Shown piece after piece: positions 33,229-41,504 of a DNA stretch of 64,000 nucleotides. The notes under the pieces are model-generated. The model was not told the DNA's origin. It searched no databases and saw only the letters and a list, made by a program, of their open reading frames with translations. The translations under genes were made by a program, and so were the position numbers. The DNA comes from Pedococcus dokdonensis (GTDB lineage Bacteria > Actinomycetota > Actinomycetes > Actinomycetales > Dermatophilaceae). The stretch spans positions 1,240,001 to 1,304,000 of the forward strand of contig NZ_LT629711.1 in assembly GCF_900104525.1 (NCBI RefSeq). Direction: 5' to 3'. The first letter of the stretch is position 1, and the number at the start of each line of letters is the position of its first letter.

Positions 33229-34245
33229 TCACCGCAACGGCAGGGGTGGCTGGACCCACCAGGGGCGCTCGTCATGGCTGATCCGCACGACCCACTTGAC
33301 CCAGTGGTACCCGCGTCGACCGGGGACGACCAGACGGGCAGGCGCCCCGTGCGCTCGGAAGATCCCGGTGCCTCCGACCGCGGTGGCCAGCAACAGCTGG
33401 TCGGTCAGCGGCAGTCGCCGGGAGTATCCCGTCGCGCTCGTCACCTCGACGGTTCCGGTGCTGCCGGGTGGCAGCAGCCGGCTCAGTCGGACGCCGACCC
33501 ACTCCTGCTCGGTCCACCACCCACCCGTGCAGTCCAGGACGGCCACCTGCCGGTCCCGCCACTGGTCGAGCTCGGCCAGTGACCAGTCCCGCGACGAGCC
33601 GCCGGTCGTCACGGTCAACCGCCAGGACGACGGTTCCAGCTCCGGCGCCTGGTCGAAGAACCACGAGGTGGCTGGGATCGCGGCGACCGCGGAGTCAGTG
33701 AGCTGGAACGACCCGGTCGCTCGTCGTATGCCGCGTCGGGCCTTCAGGGCGCCGGACGCCTGGACGCCCGCCGTCAGCACGGTCGCGACGGAGGCGAGGC
33801 CGGCCAGGCGGACGAACGAGCGGCGCGACAGGTCGGCGCGGCGTGGACGAACTCGGCGTTGTCGGGCGTGCGCCACCGTGAGGACCACGGCAAGGACGCC
33901 GCCGCCCACGTGCAGCTGCATTGTGGTGAGCGGCGCCTCGTCGAACAGCAGGCCGACGACGTGGACGACTCCCGTGAGCAAGGCCAGGACCACGGTGAAA
34001 CCCAGCAGGGCTGACGTGCACACCCCGGCTCGTCGCTCATGCCGGGGCCCCATCGAGCGATGGAGTGCTCTGCGCACGACCATCGACTTCCACGGCACCA
34101 GGACGACCACCAAGAGGGCCACCACACCGTGGAGGATCGCCACCGGCCACACCGGCCCACTGCCCAGCACGAACATCAGGAACCCCGTCGCGGCCGACAG
34201 CGGGACCACGACAAGGAGGAGCAGGTTGGCCTGCCGACCCCTCAT
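33229..34245 (-). CDS. Polytopic membrane protein with sulfite-oxidase-like molybdopterin domain
   Basis: 338 aa. About five membrane segments (near 8-28, 34-52, 75-99, 108-127 and 147-164) precede an oxidoreductase molybdopterin domain whose Cys239 in VLDCTGGWW is the likely Mo ligand. SRRSFVRLAGL at residues 140-150, just before the last membrane segment, fits a twin-arginine signal, so the folded domain could be exported by Tat after Sec inserts the first helices. A similar dual-pathway topology is known for the actinobacterial Rieske protein and a Streptomyces molybdoprotein. Redox partner unknown. The start is tentative. Confidence 0.78.
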   Translation of the reverse strand: MRGRQANLLLLVVVPLSAATGFLMFVLGSGPVWPVAILHGVVALLVVVLVPWKSMVVRRALHRSMGPRHERRAGVCTSALLGFTVVLALLTGVVHVVGLLFDEAPLTTMQLHVGGGVLAVVLTVAHARQRRVRPRRADLSRRSFVRLAGLASVATVLTAGVQASGALKARRGIRRATGSFQLTDSAVAAIPATSWFFDQAPELEPSSWRLTVTTGGSSRDWSLAELDQWRDRQVAVLDCTGGWWTEQEWVGVRLSRLLPPGSTGTVEVTSATGYSRRLPLTDQLLLATAVGGTGIFRAHGAPARLVVPGRRGYHWVKWVVRISHDERPWWVQPPLPLR

Positions 34246-34498
34246 CGGCGTCGCCGCAGAGCCTTCGCACGACCTGCGCAGTCGCGGGCGCCATGAACGT
34301 CGGCCAAGAGTTCCACCCCGCCATCGTGCACCCGCCCCCTGTGCTGGGAGGTTCGACCTGTCCGCCGCGCAGCGGTGAGACGCATCTTTCGGATGGCGGC
34401 ACGAGAGTGAATCACGGGCGCGACCGTCCACGGGCGGCTTGTGTTGAGGGGCGCGATAAGCGGTCGAGACAAACGACGAGGGCGGCTACGTTGGCGGC

Positions 34499-35008
34499 AT
34501 GCAGGTGAGGTTCGAGCGCACGGGGCAGCGTCGGTATGCCGTAGCCGTGCTCCGCAGCCAGCATGGTGACCTGCGCATGGACCCGGCACCCGGCTACTCC
34601 GACTTGATTCCCCATGACCTCGTGCACTGGGTGGCTGAGGAGGAGTTTGGCCTGCGGGACGGGATCTTCGGCCAGCTCGCTGCGGGCGGCAACGCTGGGA
34701 CTTTCGTTCCAACCCAGGAGCTACGCACGAAGGCCTGGGCTCGGCAGGTCGAGCGGCGCAACAGGTCCACTGGAACCGAGATGGGGCGATCTGAGGCCCT
34801 CGCTGCCCAGGTCTACCCGCGCTGGCTGCGGCACAGCGGCCTCATGCCTGGGAGTCACTATGTGCACCAGGACCCTCCCCGGACCGACCTCAGCGACACC
34901 GAGCTCGATCGAGCATTCGAGCGCCTGAACTCCCTGTCCGGCACCTGGCGTGGCGTCAGCGTCGGAAGGTCGATGACGGTCGAGTGGCCCTGGCCGGAGC
35001 GAGCCTGA
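34499..35008 (+). CDS. Conserved actinobacterial hypothetical protein
   Basis: 169 aa. The pattern QVRFERTGQRRYAV, then APGYSDLIPHDLVHWVAEEEFGL and FGQLAAGGNAGTF, belongs to a widespread soluble family of unknown function. The ATG lies right where coding character begins, 253 bases from the divergent molybdopterin gene. A hairpin follows the stop. Confidence 0.7.
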   Translation: MQVRFERTGQRRYAVAVLRSQHGDLRMDPAPGYSDLIPHDLVHWVAEEEFGLRDGIFGQLAAGGNAGTFVPTQELRTKAWARQVERRNRSTGTEMGRSEALAAQVYPRWLRHSGLMPGSHYVHQDPPRTDLSDTELDRAFERLNSLSGTWRGVSVGRSMTVEWPWPERA

Positions 35009-35014
35009 GCAGAC

Positions 35015-35038
35015 GCCTCGCGACGGTAACGCGAAGGG
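35015..35038 (+). terminator. Hairpin after the 169-aa gene; contains motif copy f
   Basis: GCCTCGCG and CGCGAAGG pair with one bulge around a seven-base loop, starting six bases after the stop at 35008. The same bases (35017-35037) form copy f of the oriented motif, here in the opposite sense to the gene. Confidence 0.4.
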
Positions 35039-35110
35039 TCGTGGCGGAATGGTGGATTGTCGCGACCGGCCGAATGTCGGCATGTGAGTGAACATCCGAC
35101 CGCCGCCCGG

Positions 35111-35129
35111 CTCGCGGCGGAAAGACTCG
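35111..35129 (-). repeat. Copy g of the oriented motif
   Basis: Minus-strand GAGTCTTTCCGCCGCGAG, about 30 bases after the stop of the 85-aa gene. Confidence 0.6.
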
Positions 35130-35157
35130 GGCTAAAGGCTCGGGGCGCGCTCGTTGG

Positions 35158-35415
35158 TCACTCCAGCGGTATCGGCAGGCCCCGTGTAATCCCGTCAACC
35201 AGCTCGAGCAGCGACTTCGCACCGCCTGCCACGAGGCGCTCCAGTTCGCCACGCGCTGGGTCCAGCCCGTCAGCCGCCAGCCCCCCACCAAGCTCTTCGC
35301 CATTTCGCCACCGAGCAAGTTCCGGACCGACGCCTAGGCACCGAGCAAGTATCGCCAAGCGCTCGGAAGCGTCAGCCAGTTCCTGTAATGCCATGCTCCA
35401 CTCAGCGTCACCCAT
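35158..35415 (-). CDS. Small hypothetical protein
   Basis: 85 aa, acidic, two or three helices (MALQELADASERLAILARC), no cysteine cluster or membrane segment. The ATG is clear. Unrecognised; it could be a small regulatory or antitoxin-like protein, but nothing shows this. Confidence 0.45.
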   Translation of the reverse strand: MGDAEWSMALQELADASERLAILARCLGVGPELARWRNGEELGGGLAADGLDPARGELERLVAGGAKSLLELVDGITRGLPIPLE

Positions 35416-35755
35416 ATCGGCAGGCTAGGGGTTTTGATCGCGAGAACGAGACTGCTGCTGTCTTGGCCACACGCGGCGGAAAGACGCACCGATCGCGGCA
35501 ATTGGGCGCGTTCGGAGCTTCGTTCCCCGGTCGCGCCCAGCTCGAACATCGGCCGATCGCCGCCCTTGAGACCGAGTCCCACGGTGCCCGTCGAACGCAA
35601 GGGCGAATCCTCCCATCGAACGCAGTGCGCAGATTGAAGCCTCTGGCGATCAACCTCACAGCTAAGACCATTAGCTGGCGACCTACCGATGCGCTGAGAA
35701 TATTGTCCACGGTCGTGAAGCCGAAGTGCTGGGCGTATCCCCCTAGCATGCGGCA
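35416..35755. other. Non-coding stretch with one motif copy
   Basis: Frames of 113-128 codons are open on both strands but show no family, ribosome site or normal codon use. The only structure noted is copy h of the oriented motif at 35470-35489. It marks the left edge of a more A+T-rich segment. Confidence 0.5.
35470..35489 (-). repeat. Copy h of the oriented motif
   Basis: Minus-strand GTGCGTCTTTCCGCCGCGTG, the best match to the consensus, not directly downstream of any supported gene. Confidence 0.6.
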
Positions 35756-36574
35756 GTGGCCGACGACCTACTGACAGAGATGTTCGACGCCGAGCCGGAG
35801 ATTCGTGCATGGCAGGAGCGCATCCGTTCCTTCGGCGTCGCGACACCCGGAAGCGCCTTGGCGCGCGACGATGAAACCTGGGAGTCGTCGGCACCATTAG
35901 CCACCGCTTTGGCCAAACTCGGGTCCTCGGCAGAGCACCTGCTGGCCGCCCTCGCCGTTGTGAAAGAAATGCATCCTCTGGCGCCGTACACACTGCTGCG
36001 AACCGCATTCCTGTCAGCCAGCCACGCCGTGTGGATCCTTGCACCGCCAGAAGGAGAGATCAGACAGGCACGGGCTCTCTACGTGGGGCAGCAGTTCAAT
36101 GCGAACTACCAGACGTACCTTGCGGTGGCCAACAAGGCTGAACAGATCATCACCCGACCAGCCGCCATCGTTCTGGGCCACCTCAAGATTCGTGAGCTTG
36201 GAGCGCGGATGGTCGCCGCCACTCTCCCGGGCACCGGGGGACGTGGCGACACCGACGTAATCCGCCTGGCGGCGAAGTCGGTGGCGGATTCAGCTCTGCA
36301 GCTGGAGTCCGTGGCCGGTCAACCACTGACGGCGGATCACTGGGTTGATCAGGCGGAGGCTCAATGGCGCATGATGAGCGGCGACACGCACTCACTTCCC
36401 TGGAGCGCCTTGGCCCGCAGGCGTGCAGGATCCTCAGAACCCATGGGGGTGGGCCGGCTGCACTCATTCGACGTCCACCTCGACGAGCGGGCTGTCGCAG
36501 AGTCCTTCCATGTAAGCCTGATGACCGCGAGGCATGCCTGGCGACTCCTTGACGAACTCAACGCCGAGCCCTAG
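35756..36574 (+). CDS. Hypothetical protein, paralogue 1 of a tandem pair
   Basis: 272 aa from a GTG start, helical, no signal peptide. Unrecognised. The segment HLLAALAVVKEM...YTLLRTAFLSASHAVWIL...IRQARALYVGQQFNANYQ aligns with the next gene, and both share a later SGxTHxxxW element (MMSGDTHSLPWSAL). The conserved helices resemble families in which RTAFEA-type helices form a bundle, but no function follows. It is the first gene of a plus-strand run that ends with an OLD nuclease. Confidence 0.6.
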   Translation: MADDLLTEMFDAEPEIRAWQERIRSFGVATPGSALARDDETWESSAPLATALAKLGSSAEHLLAALAVVKEMHPLAPYTLLRTAFLSASHAVWILAPPEGEIRQARALYVGQQFNANYQTYLAVANKAEQIITRPAAIVLGHLKIRELGARMVAATLPGTGGRGDTDVIRLAAKSVADSALQLESVAGQPLTADHWVDQAEAQWRMMSGDTHSLPWSALARRRAGSSEPMGVGRLHSFDVHLDERAVAESFHVSLMTARHAWRLLDELNAEP

Positions 36575-36690
36575 ATCAGTTCTGGTTAGGACTTCGAGAG
36601 ACACTCCTGCTTGGACCGCCTCCCGCTCAGAGGATAGTGCCCGCATCTCAGCCGCCTTCACTGTCGCACCGAGCCCCTATCGTCAGGGAT

Positions 36691-37524
36691 ATGGCCGAGC
36701 CCGACCTCACCGCAGAGGCTCACACGATGCTTCAATCCTGGTTTGCATTCATAGACGCGATGCAGGCTCAGCAGGAAAGTGCACACCGCCTATGGCCCGT
36801 TGAGCCTGGCTCTTCAATTGCTCTAGATGACGATCTGACGTCCCCGCTGCAGGTGGGGCATCAGGTGCAGCGCCTGATTCACGTGGCGAGTGACCATCTC
36901 ACCGCTATCCGACGCCTACTCGGTGGGGAGCCCGCCGCTTCCCAGCCTTCCCAAGGAGTCGTGAGTGTGTATGCCGACTACACCCTTGTCCGCGGTGCCC
37001 TTGAGGCGGCCATGCTGGGGCACTGGATACTGCTGCCGAGCGATCGCATTGAACGAGTGCGCCGCTGCCTAACTCTCATGAGCCAGGACTTCTTTGACGA
37101 ATACAAGGCCGCGGAGCGACTGAGCATGCACGAACTGGGTGGACCGCAAGTTCTCGCAGAGGCGAAGCGTCGCCACGATCGAGGCAAGGCAGCGATCGAG
37201 CGGGTCGCGGCCCAGGCCGGCATCTATGGACCCATCCCACGCCTCAGGATCGAGCAAGCGCTGAGCGAGGTGGATGCCGCCACGGCGAGGCAGCTTCTTC
37301 TTATGTGGAAGATCGCCTCTGGCATGACGCACGGCCGCCTCTGGGCGGGCCTGACCATGAGCACGGTGACAGAAATGGCCGACCATGGGGACGACACCGT
37401 AACCATCCGGACCGAGGGAAATCTGCTTCGCGTAACCGTCGCGGTGGGAGATGCTGTCTCAGCGCTGAAAGCGCTACTTCGCCTCTTCGAGCTAAGGCGA
37501 ACAGTGCCGGCGTGCAGCGGCTAG
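36691..37524 (+). CDS. Hypothetical protein, paralogue 2 of a tandem pair
   Basis: 277 aa. Shares with its upstream neighbour the block YTLVRGALEAAMLGHWILLPSDR and the later IASGMTHGRLWAGL. Overall identity is low, so the duplication is old or the two were recruited separately. ATG 36691 was chosen because it follows the end of non-coding sequence; the frame is open 54 bases further. Located 116 bases after paralogue 1 and 166 bases before the OLD nuclease gene. Confidence 0.6.
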   Translation: MAEPDLTAEAHTMLQSWFAFIDAMQAQQESAHRLWPVEPGSSIALDDDLTSPLQVGHQVQRLIHVASDHLTAIRRLLGGEPAASQPSQGVVSVYADYTLVRGALEAAMLGHWILLPSDRIERVRRCLTLMSQDFFDEYKAAERLSMHELGGPQVLAEAKRRHDRGKAAIERVAAQAGIYGPIPRLRIEQALSEVDAATARQLLLMWKIASGMTHGRLWAGLTMSTVTEMADHGDDTVTIRTEGNLLRVTVAVGDAVSALKALLRLFELRRTVPACSG

Positions 37525-37690
37525 TTCCTCAACTTCGCCCTCTCATGGCGCCGAGAACGCTTGGCTCGCAAGTCAACGGAGCCAACAGAGGAGGTTGCGA
37601 CCACATCCTGCTTCGAGGTTGGCTGGGAGACTTCCCAAACTGGCACCATCATCGACGTTAGGGTGTGCGGGTCGCGACAGAGGGGGAAAC

Positions 37691-39598
37691 ATGCGGGTCA
37701 GCCGAGTCGAATTTGAGGGTTTCCGGCGGCTGGCGCGCACCGGAACCAATGTAGACGGGTCGCTGACAGCATTCGTCGGCTTCAACGAGGCGGGTAAAAC
37801 CTCACTGCTCAAGGCCCTAGCTTGGTTCACGAACGGCGGCGAACTCGATCCCGTCGATTTCAATCGGAGCCGCCCCCCAAGCGACGAGCAGACACCTGTG
37901 GTGAAGGTGTTCTTCGAGCTCGACGAGTCAGATCTGGCCACCCTCGCAAGCATTCCCATGGATAACGCTCCGAAGACCCTCGTTCTTCACAAGAAATTCG
38001 ACGGCAACCGCATCAGGAGCTTACGGCCCAGCCCAACCAGGCCGGCGAAGCCATTCAGAGATGCCAGCGACCGTCTCGCTAGAGCTGTTGAGCGTCTCGC
38101 TCGCCAATTTGACGAGGCAGCAGACGATGAAGGTGATGATCCGAGTCAATGGGCAGCTACCGTGGCCGATGCCCTGACGCGGCCGGATGCTGAGTGGTCG
38201 ACCGAGGATGGCGATGCCCTCGTACAACTTACAGACTGGCTCGAAACGATCCCGCCTGGGCGCAAGACGCCACGCGACTCAAAACTCGCTGCAGTCCTAG
38301 AAGAGGTTCGCGGACTCGTGACAGAGGACCACCCGACTGAGTCGGTCTGGATGGCCCTCGCGAGGCGCGAGCCAGATTTCGTTCTCTTCCAGGAGGCCGA
38401 TCGGCTGCTGGAGACTTCATACGAGATCGGTCCCGACCATCGCGCAGCCATCCACCCGGCCGTGCTCCGACTTCTGACACTTGCCGGCATTGACCCTGAC
38501 GAAATGTGGAACTACGTCCAAAGCAGCGACTCAACAAGGCGGGAGACCCTGCTCGAACGCGGCAACGATCGCCTTCGCGAGATCTTCGACCAAGCTTGGA
38601 ATCAGAGCAAAGTGACAGTTCGCTTCAACGTGAACGGCAGTCGACTCGAGGTGCTCATCAAGGAGTTGAGTGGCGACGGCGACGTCACAAACATCAGTGA
38701 ACGGTCCGACGGGCTGAAGACCTTCGTCGCACTTGTGGCGTTCCTCGAGTCCGGCGACTATGCAGTGCCGCCGGTACTGCTAATCGACGAGGCTGAGACC
38801 CACCTTCACTATGATGCCCAAGCCGACCTCGTTAGCGTTTTACTCAAGAGCGTAGATACCACTCAAGTATTTTATACGACGCACTCGCCTGGCTGCCTGC
38901 CAAGTGATCTCGGCACCGGAATTCGTGTCATCGCCCGCGAGGCTGGCCACGCGGACGCGAGCGTCATTAAAAACAACTTCTGGGAAGGCGAGGGCCCAGG
39001 TTTCTCACCCCTACTGTTTGCTATGGGCGCCGGAGCGGCTGCCTTCTCGGTGTGCCGAAACGCTGTGCTCGCGGAGGGGGCAGCGGACATGGTCCTTCTG
39101 CCCACCCTGATTCGTCAGGCTACCGGTGAGAGCGATCTCGACTATCAAGTGGCACCCGGGCTGGCCAATGCGCATGGCTCCGGCATTCGCGTCGAAGAGG
39201 TCGCGGCGAGGGTCGTATATCTGACGGACGGCGATGCCGGCGGTACGCACCACGAGTCCGCCCTAAAGGAGGTGGGGGTTGACGCGCGGCGCATCTTCCG
39301 GCTGCCCAACGGGCACGCCAGTGAGGACCTCATTCACCGTGACGACTACATCTCTGTCGTCAACGACTTCCTTGAGAAGATGGGGCATGTGAAGAGATTC
39401 GCTGTCGCGGACGTGCCGCCCGAGACGCCAATTTCGAAGGCTTTTGCCGATTGGGCGAAACGGAACAAACTGCAGATTCCCAGCAAGGTCGAGATCGCGT
39501 ATGCCTTGTTGGCAAGGCCTGGTCGCCGACTCGCAGTGGACGGTAGGAAGGCATTGATTTCGCTGCACAAGAAGTTTGTTGCGGCGTTCGACGCGTAG
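37691..39598 (+). CDS. OLD-family ATP-dependent nuclease (AAA-TOPRIM)
   Basis: 635 aa. The N-terminal ABC-type ATPase has Walker A GFNEAGKTS, signature-like ERSDGLKTF, Walker B VLLIDEAETHLH and a switch His in YTTHSPG. The C-terminal TOPRIM domain has LAEGAADMVLLP and YLTDGDAGG, the acidic metal site of the nuclease. Such proteins act in phage defence (P2 Old, Gabija GajA). No UvrD-like GajB gene follows, so this is a stand-alone (class 1) type or part of a new combination with the two preceding genes. AGGGGGAAAC precedes the ATG. Codon use is visibly more A/T-rich than in the core genes, a sign of transfer. Confidence 0.85.
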   Translation: MRVSRVEFEGFRRLARTGTNVDGSLTAFVGFNEAGKTSLLKALAWFTNGGELDPVDFNRSRPPSDEQTPVVKVFFELDESDLATLASIPMDNAPKTLVLHKKFDGNRIRSLRPSPTRPAKPFRDASDRLARAVERLARQFDEAADDEGDDPSQWAATVADALTRPDAEWSTEDGDALVQLTDWLETIPPGRKTPRDSKLAAVLEEVRGLVTEDHPTESVWMALARREPDFVLFQEADRLLETSYEIGPDHRAAIHPAVLRLLTLAGIDPDEMWNYVQSSDSTRRETLLERGNDRLREIFDQAWNQSKVTVRFNVNGSRLEVLIKELSGDGDVTNISERSDGLKTFVALVAFLESGDYAVPPVLLIDEAETHLHYDAQADLVSVLLKSVDTTQVFYTTHSPGCLPSDLGTGIRVIAREAGHADASVIKNNFWEGEGPGFSPLLFAMGAGAAAFSVCRNAVLAEGAADMVLLPTLIRQATGESDLDYQVAPGLANAHGSGIRVEEVAARVVYLTDGDAGGTHHESALKEVGVDARRIFRLPNGHASEDLIHRDDYISVVNDFLEKMGHVKRFAVADVPPETPISKAFADWAKRNKLQIPSKVEIAYALLARPGRRLAVDGRKALISLHKKFVAAFDA

Positions 39599-39703
39599 CG
39601 GTCCAGTGCCTTGGGCACGATCATCCCAAATCCCCTGGGCGCTTCGGCCATGGCAAACACCACAACGAAGCCGGTGCCCTCGTGGGCCGGTCTTTGTGTC
39701 CGG

Positions 39704-39720
39704 CTCGCGGCGGTAAGGCG
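39704..39720 (-). repeat. Copy i of the oriented motif
   Basis: Minus-strand CGCCTTACCGCCGCGAG, three bases after the stop of the ABC exporter gene; the right-most copy found. Confidence 0.5.
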
Positions 39721-39722
39721 GG

Positions 39723-41504
39723 TCAGCCGCGTTGCTGGGCGGCCCAGGAGGCGTGCAAGGCGGCATACACACCGTCCTGGCGGACGAGGTCGCGGTGCGG
39801 ACCACGCTCGACGATGCGACCCCGGTCCACGACGACCACCTCGTCGGCGGCCTCGGCCGTCGAGAGTCGGTGCGCGATAGCGATGGAGGTGCGTCCCCGC
39901 GTCAGGCCCTCGAGCGCCCGCTGGAGGCGGACCTCGGTCGACGGGTCCACCGCGGAGGTCGCCTCGTCGAGGACGAGCAGGTCGGGGTCGGCGAGGTAGG
40001 CACGGGCCAGTGCCACGAGCTGCCGCTCCCCCGCTGACAGCGACTCGCCGCGTTGGCCCACCTCGGTCGCGAGACCCTGCGGGAGCCCGTCCAGCCAGGC
40101 GTCGAGGCCGAGCTCGGTGATGGCCAGCCGCACGTCCTCGTCGGTGGCCCCCGGCCGGCCGAACCGGACGTTCTCGCGCAGGGTCGCGTCGAAGAGGAAG
40201 CCCTCCTGGGGCACCAGCACGACCCGCTCGCGTAGCGAGGAGAAGCGCACGTCGCGCAGGTCGACCCCGTCGATGCGCACGGTGCCCTCGGTCGGGTCCA
40301 TCAGCCGCGTGAGCAGCTTGGCGAGGGTGGACTTGCCCGACCCGGTCTCGCCCACGATCGCCACCCGTGACCGCGGCGCGATCGACAGGTCGACGTCGTG
40401 CAGCACGGTGTCACCACCGGGGTAGGCGAACGACACCGCGTCGAAGTCCACCGTGATCGGGCCTCGCGGCAGCACCTGCCCTGCGTCACCGGGGTCGGCC
40501 ACGTCGGCCGGGGTGTCGATGACGCCGATCACCCGACGCCAGCCGGCCACGGCGTTCTGGAGCTCGTTGAGGATCTCGGTCGCCTGCTGCACCGGCTGGG
40601 TGAACAGGTTGACCAGGAAGAGGAACGCGAGCAGCTTGCCCAGCGTGAGGTGCCCACCGGCCGCCTGCACCGTGCCCACGACGAGGACGACCGCGAGGGT
40701 CAGTCCCGCGACCAGCTGGCCGGACGAGAACGCCACCACCGAGCGCACCTGCGCGCGGATGGAGGCGGCCTGGTGGGCCTCGATGGCTGCGTCGATGCGG
40801 GTGGCGGTGCGGTCCTCCACGCCGTAGGCGCGGATCGTGGCGGCGCCGACGACGGACTCCGAAACGGCAGCCAGCAGGTCGCCGACCCGCTCGCGGACGA
40901 CCGTGTAGGCGCGTCCGACGATCTTCTGGAAGCGGCGGATGACGAACAGCAGCGGCACGAAGCAGAGCCAGACCACCCCGGTGAGGAGCGGGCTGTAGAA
41001 GAGCATCAACCCCGTGGCCACGGCGATCTGTCCGAGGCTCAGCACGAGGATGATGCCGCCGAACTGGACGAACTGGCTGATCGTGTCGACGTCGGAGGTG
41101 ACCCGGCTGACCATGGAGCCCCGCCGCTCGGTGTTCTGGGTCAGCATCGACAGGTCGTGGATGTGTCGGAACGCCTTGAGCCGCAACGACGCCAGCCCGG
41201 CCTCGGACGACCGGAAGAGTCGCACGTTGACGGCATACGCACTCGCAGCGGTGATCGCCACGGCGATCAGGGCGAGGAGCACGTAGCGGGTCACCAGGCC
41301 GGGGTCGGGCCCGTCCTTGCCGAGCAGTCCGTGGTCGGTCGTCTGCTGGACCACGAACGGCACCACGATGCGCCCGACCGTCGTGACGGCGGCCAGGCCG
41401 AGGGTGACCCAGAGGCCGCGGCGCAGCTCCGGCGAGAGGTCGAGACCGCGCTTGAGCGTCGCGACCGTGCCCAGGGACGACGTGGCGTCGATGGAGGTGC
41501 TCAC
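39723..41504 (-). CDS. ABC exporter half-transporter with canonical ATPase site
   Basis: 593 aa: six membrane segments then an ATPase domain with Walker A GETGSGKST, Walker B LLVLDEATSAVD and H-loop AIAHRLST, all canonical. Its own signature motif is changed (LSAGERQ for LSGGQ). The GTG start overlaps the upstream half-transporter gene (GTGA), so the two are made together as a heterodimer. Likely a multidrug or lipid exporter; substrate unknown. Confidence 0.92.
   Translation of the reverse strand: MSTSIDATSSLGTVATLKRGLDLSPELRRGLWVTLGLAAVTTVGRIVVPFVVQQTTDHGLLGKDGPDPGLVTRYVLLALIAVAITAASAYAVNVRLFRSSEAGLASLRLKAFRHIHDLSMLTQNTERRGSMVSRVTSDVDTISQFVQFGGIILVLSLGQIAVATGLMLFYSPLLTGVVWLCFVPLLFVIRRFQKIVGRAYTVVRERVGDLLAAVSESVVGAATIRAYGVEDRTATRIDAAIEAHQAASIRAQVRSVVAFSSGQLVAGLTLAVVLVVGTVQAAGGHLTLGKLLAFLFLVNLFTQPVQQATEILNELQNAVAGWRRVIGVIDTPADVADPGDAGQVLPRGPITVDFDAVSFAYPGGDTVLHDVDLSIAPRSRVAIVGETGSGKSTLAKLLTRLMDPTEGTVRIDGVDLRDVRFSSLRERVVLVPQEGFLFDATLRENVRFGRPGATDEDVRLAITELGLDAWLDGLPQGLATEVGQRGESLSAGERQLVALARAYLADPDLLVLDEATSAVDPSTEVRLQRALEGLTRGRTSIAIAHRLSTAEAADEVVVVDRGRIVERGPHRDLVRQDGVYAALHASWAAQQRG

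Noticed and set aside
35388..35774. 128-codon plus-strand frame, and a 113-codon minus-strand frame over the same bases
   Set aside because: No ribosome site, no family, mutually exclusive frames, and the motif copy lies inside; treated as non-coding.
23464..39720. Integron-type attC sites as explanation of the oriented motif
   Set aside because: No consistent RYYYAAC/GTTRRRY core pair, no integrase gene, and the genes between copies include ordinary Lrp/EamA and ABC genes.
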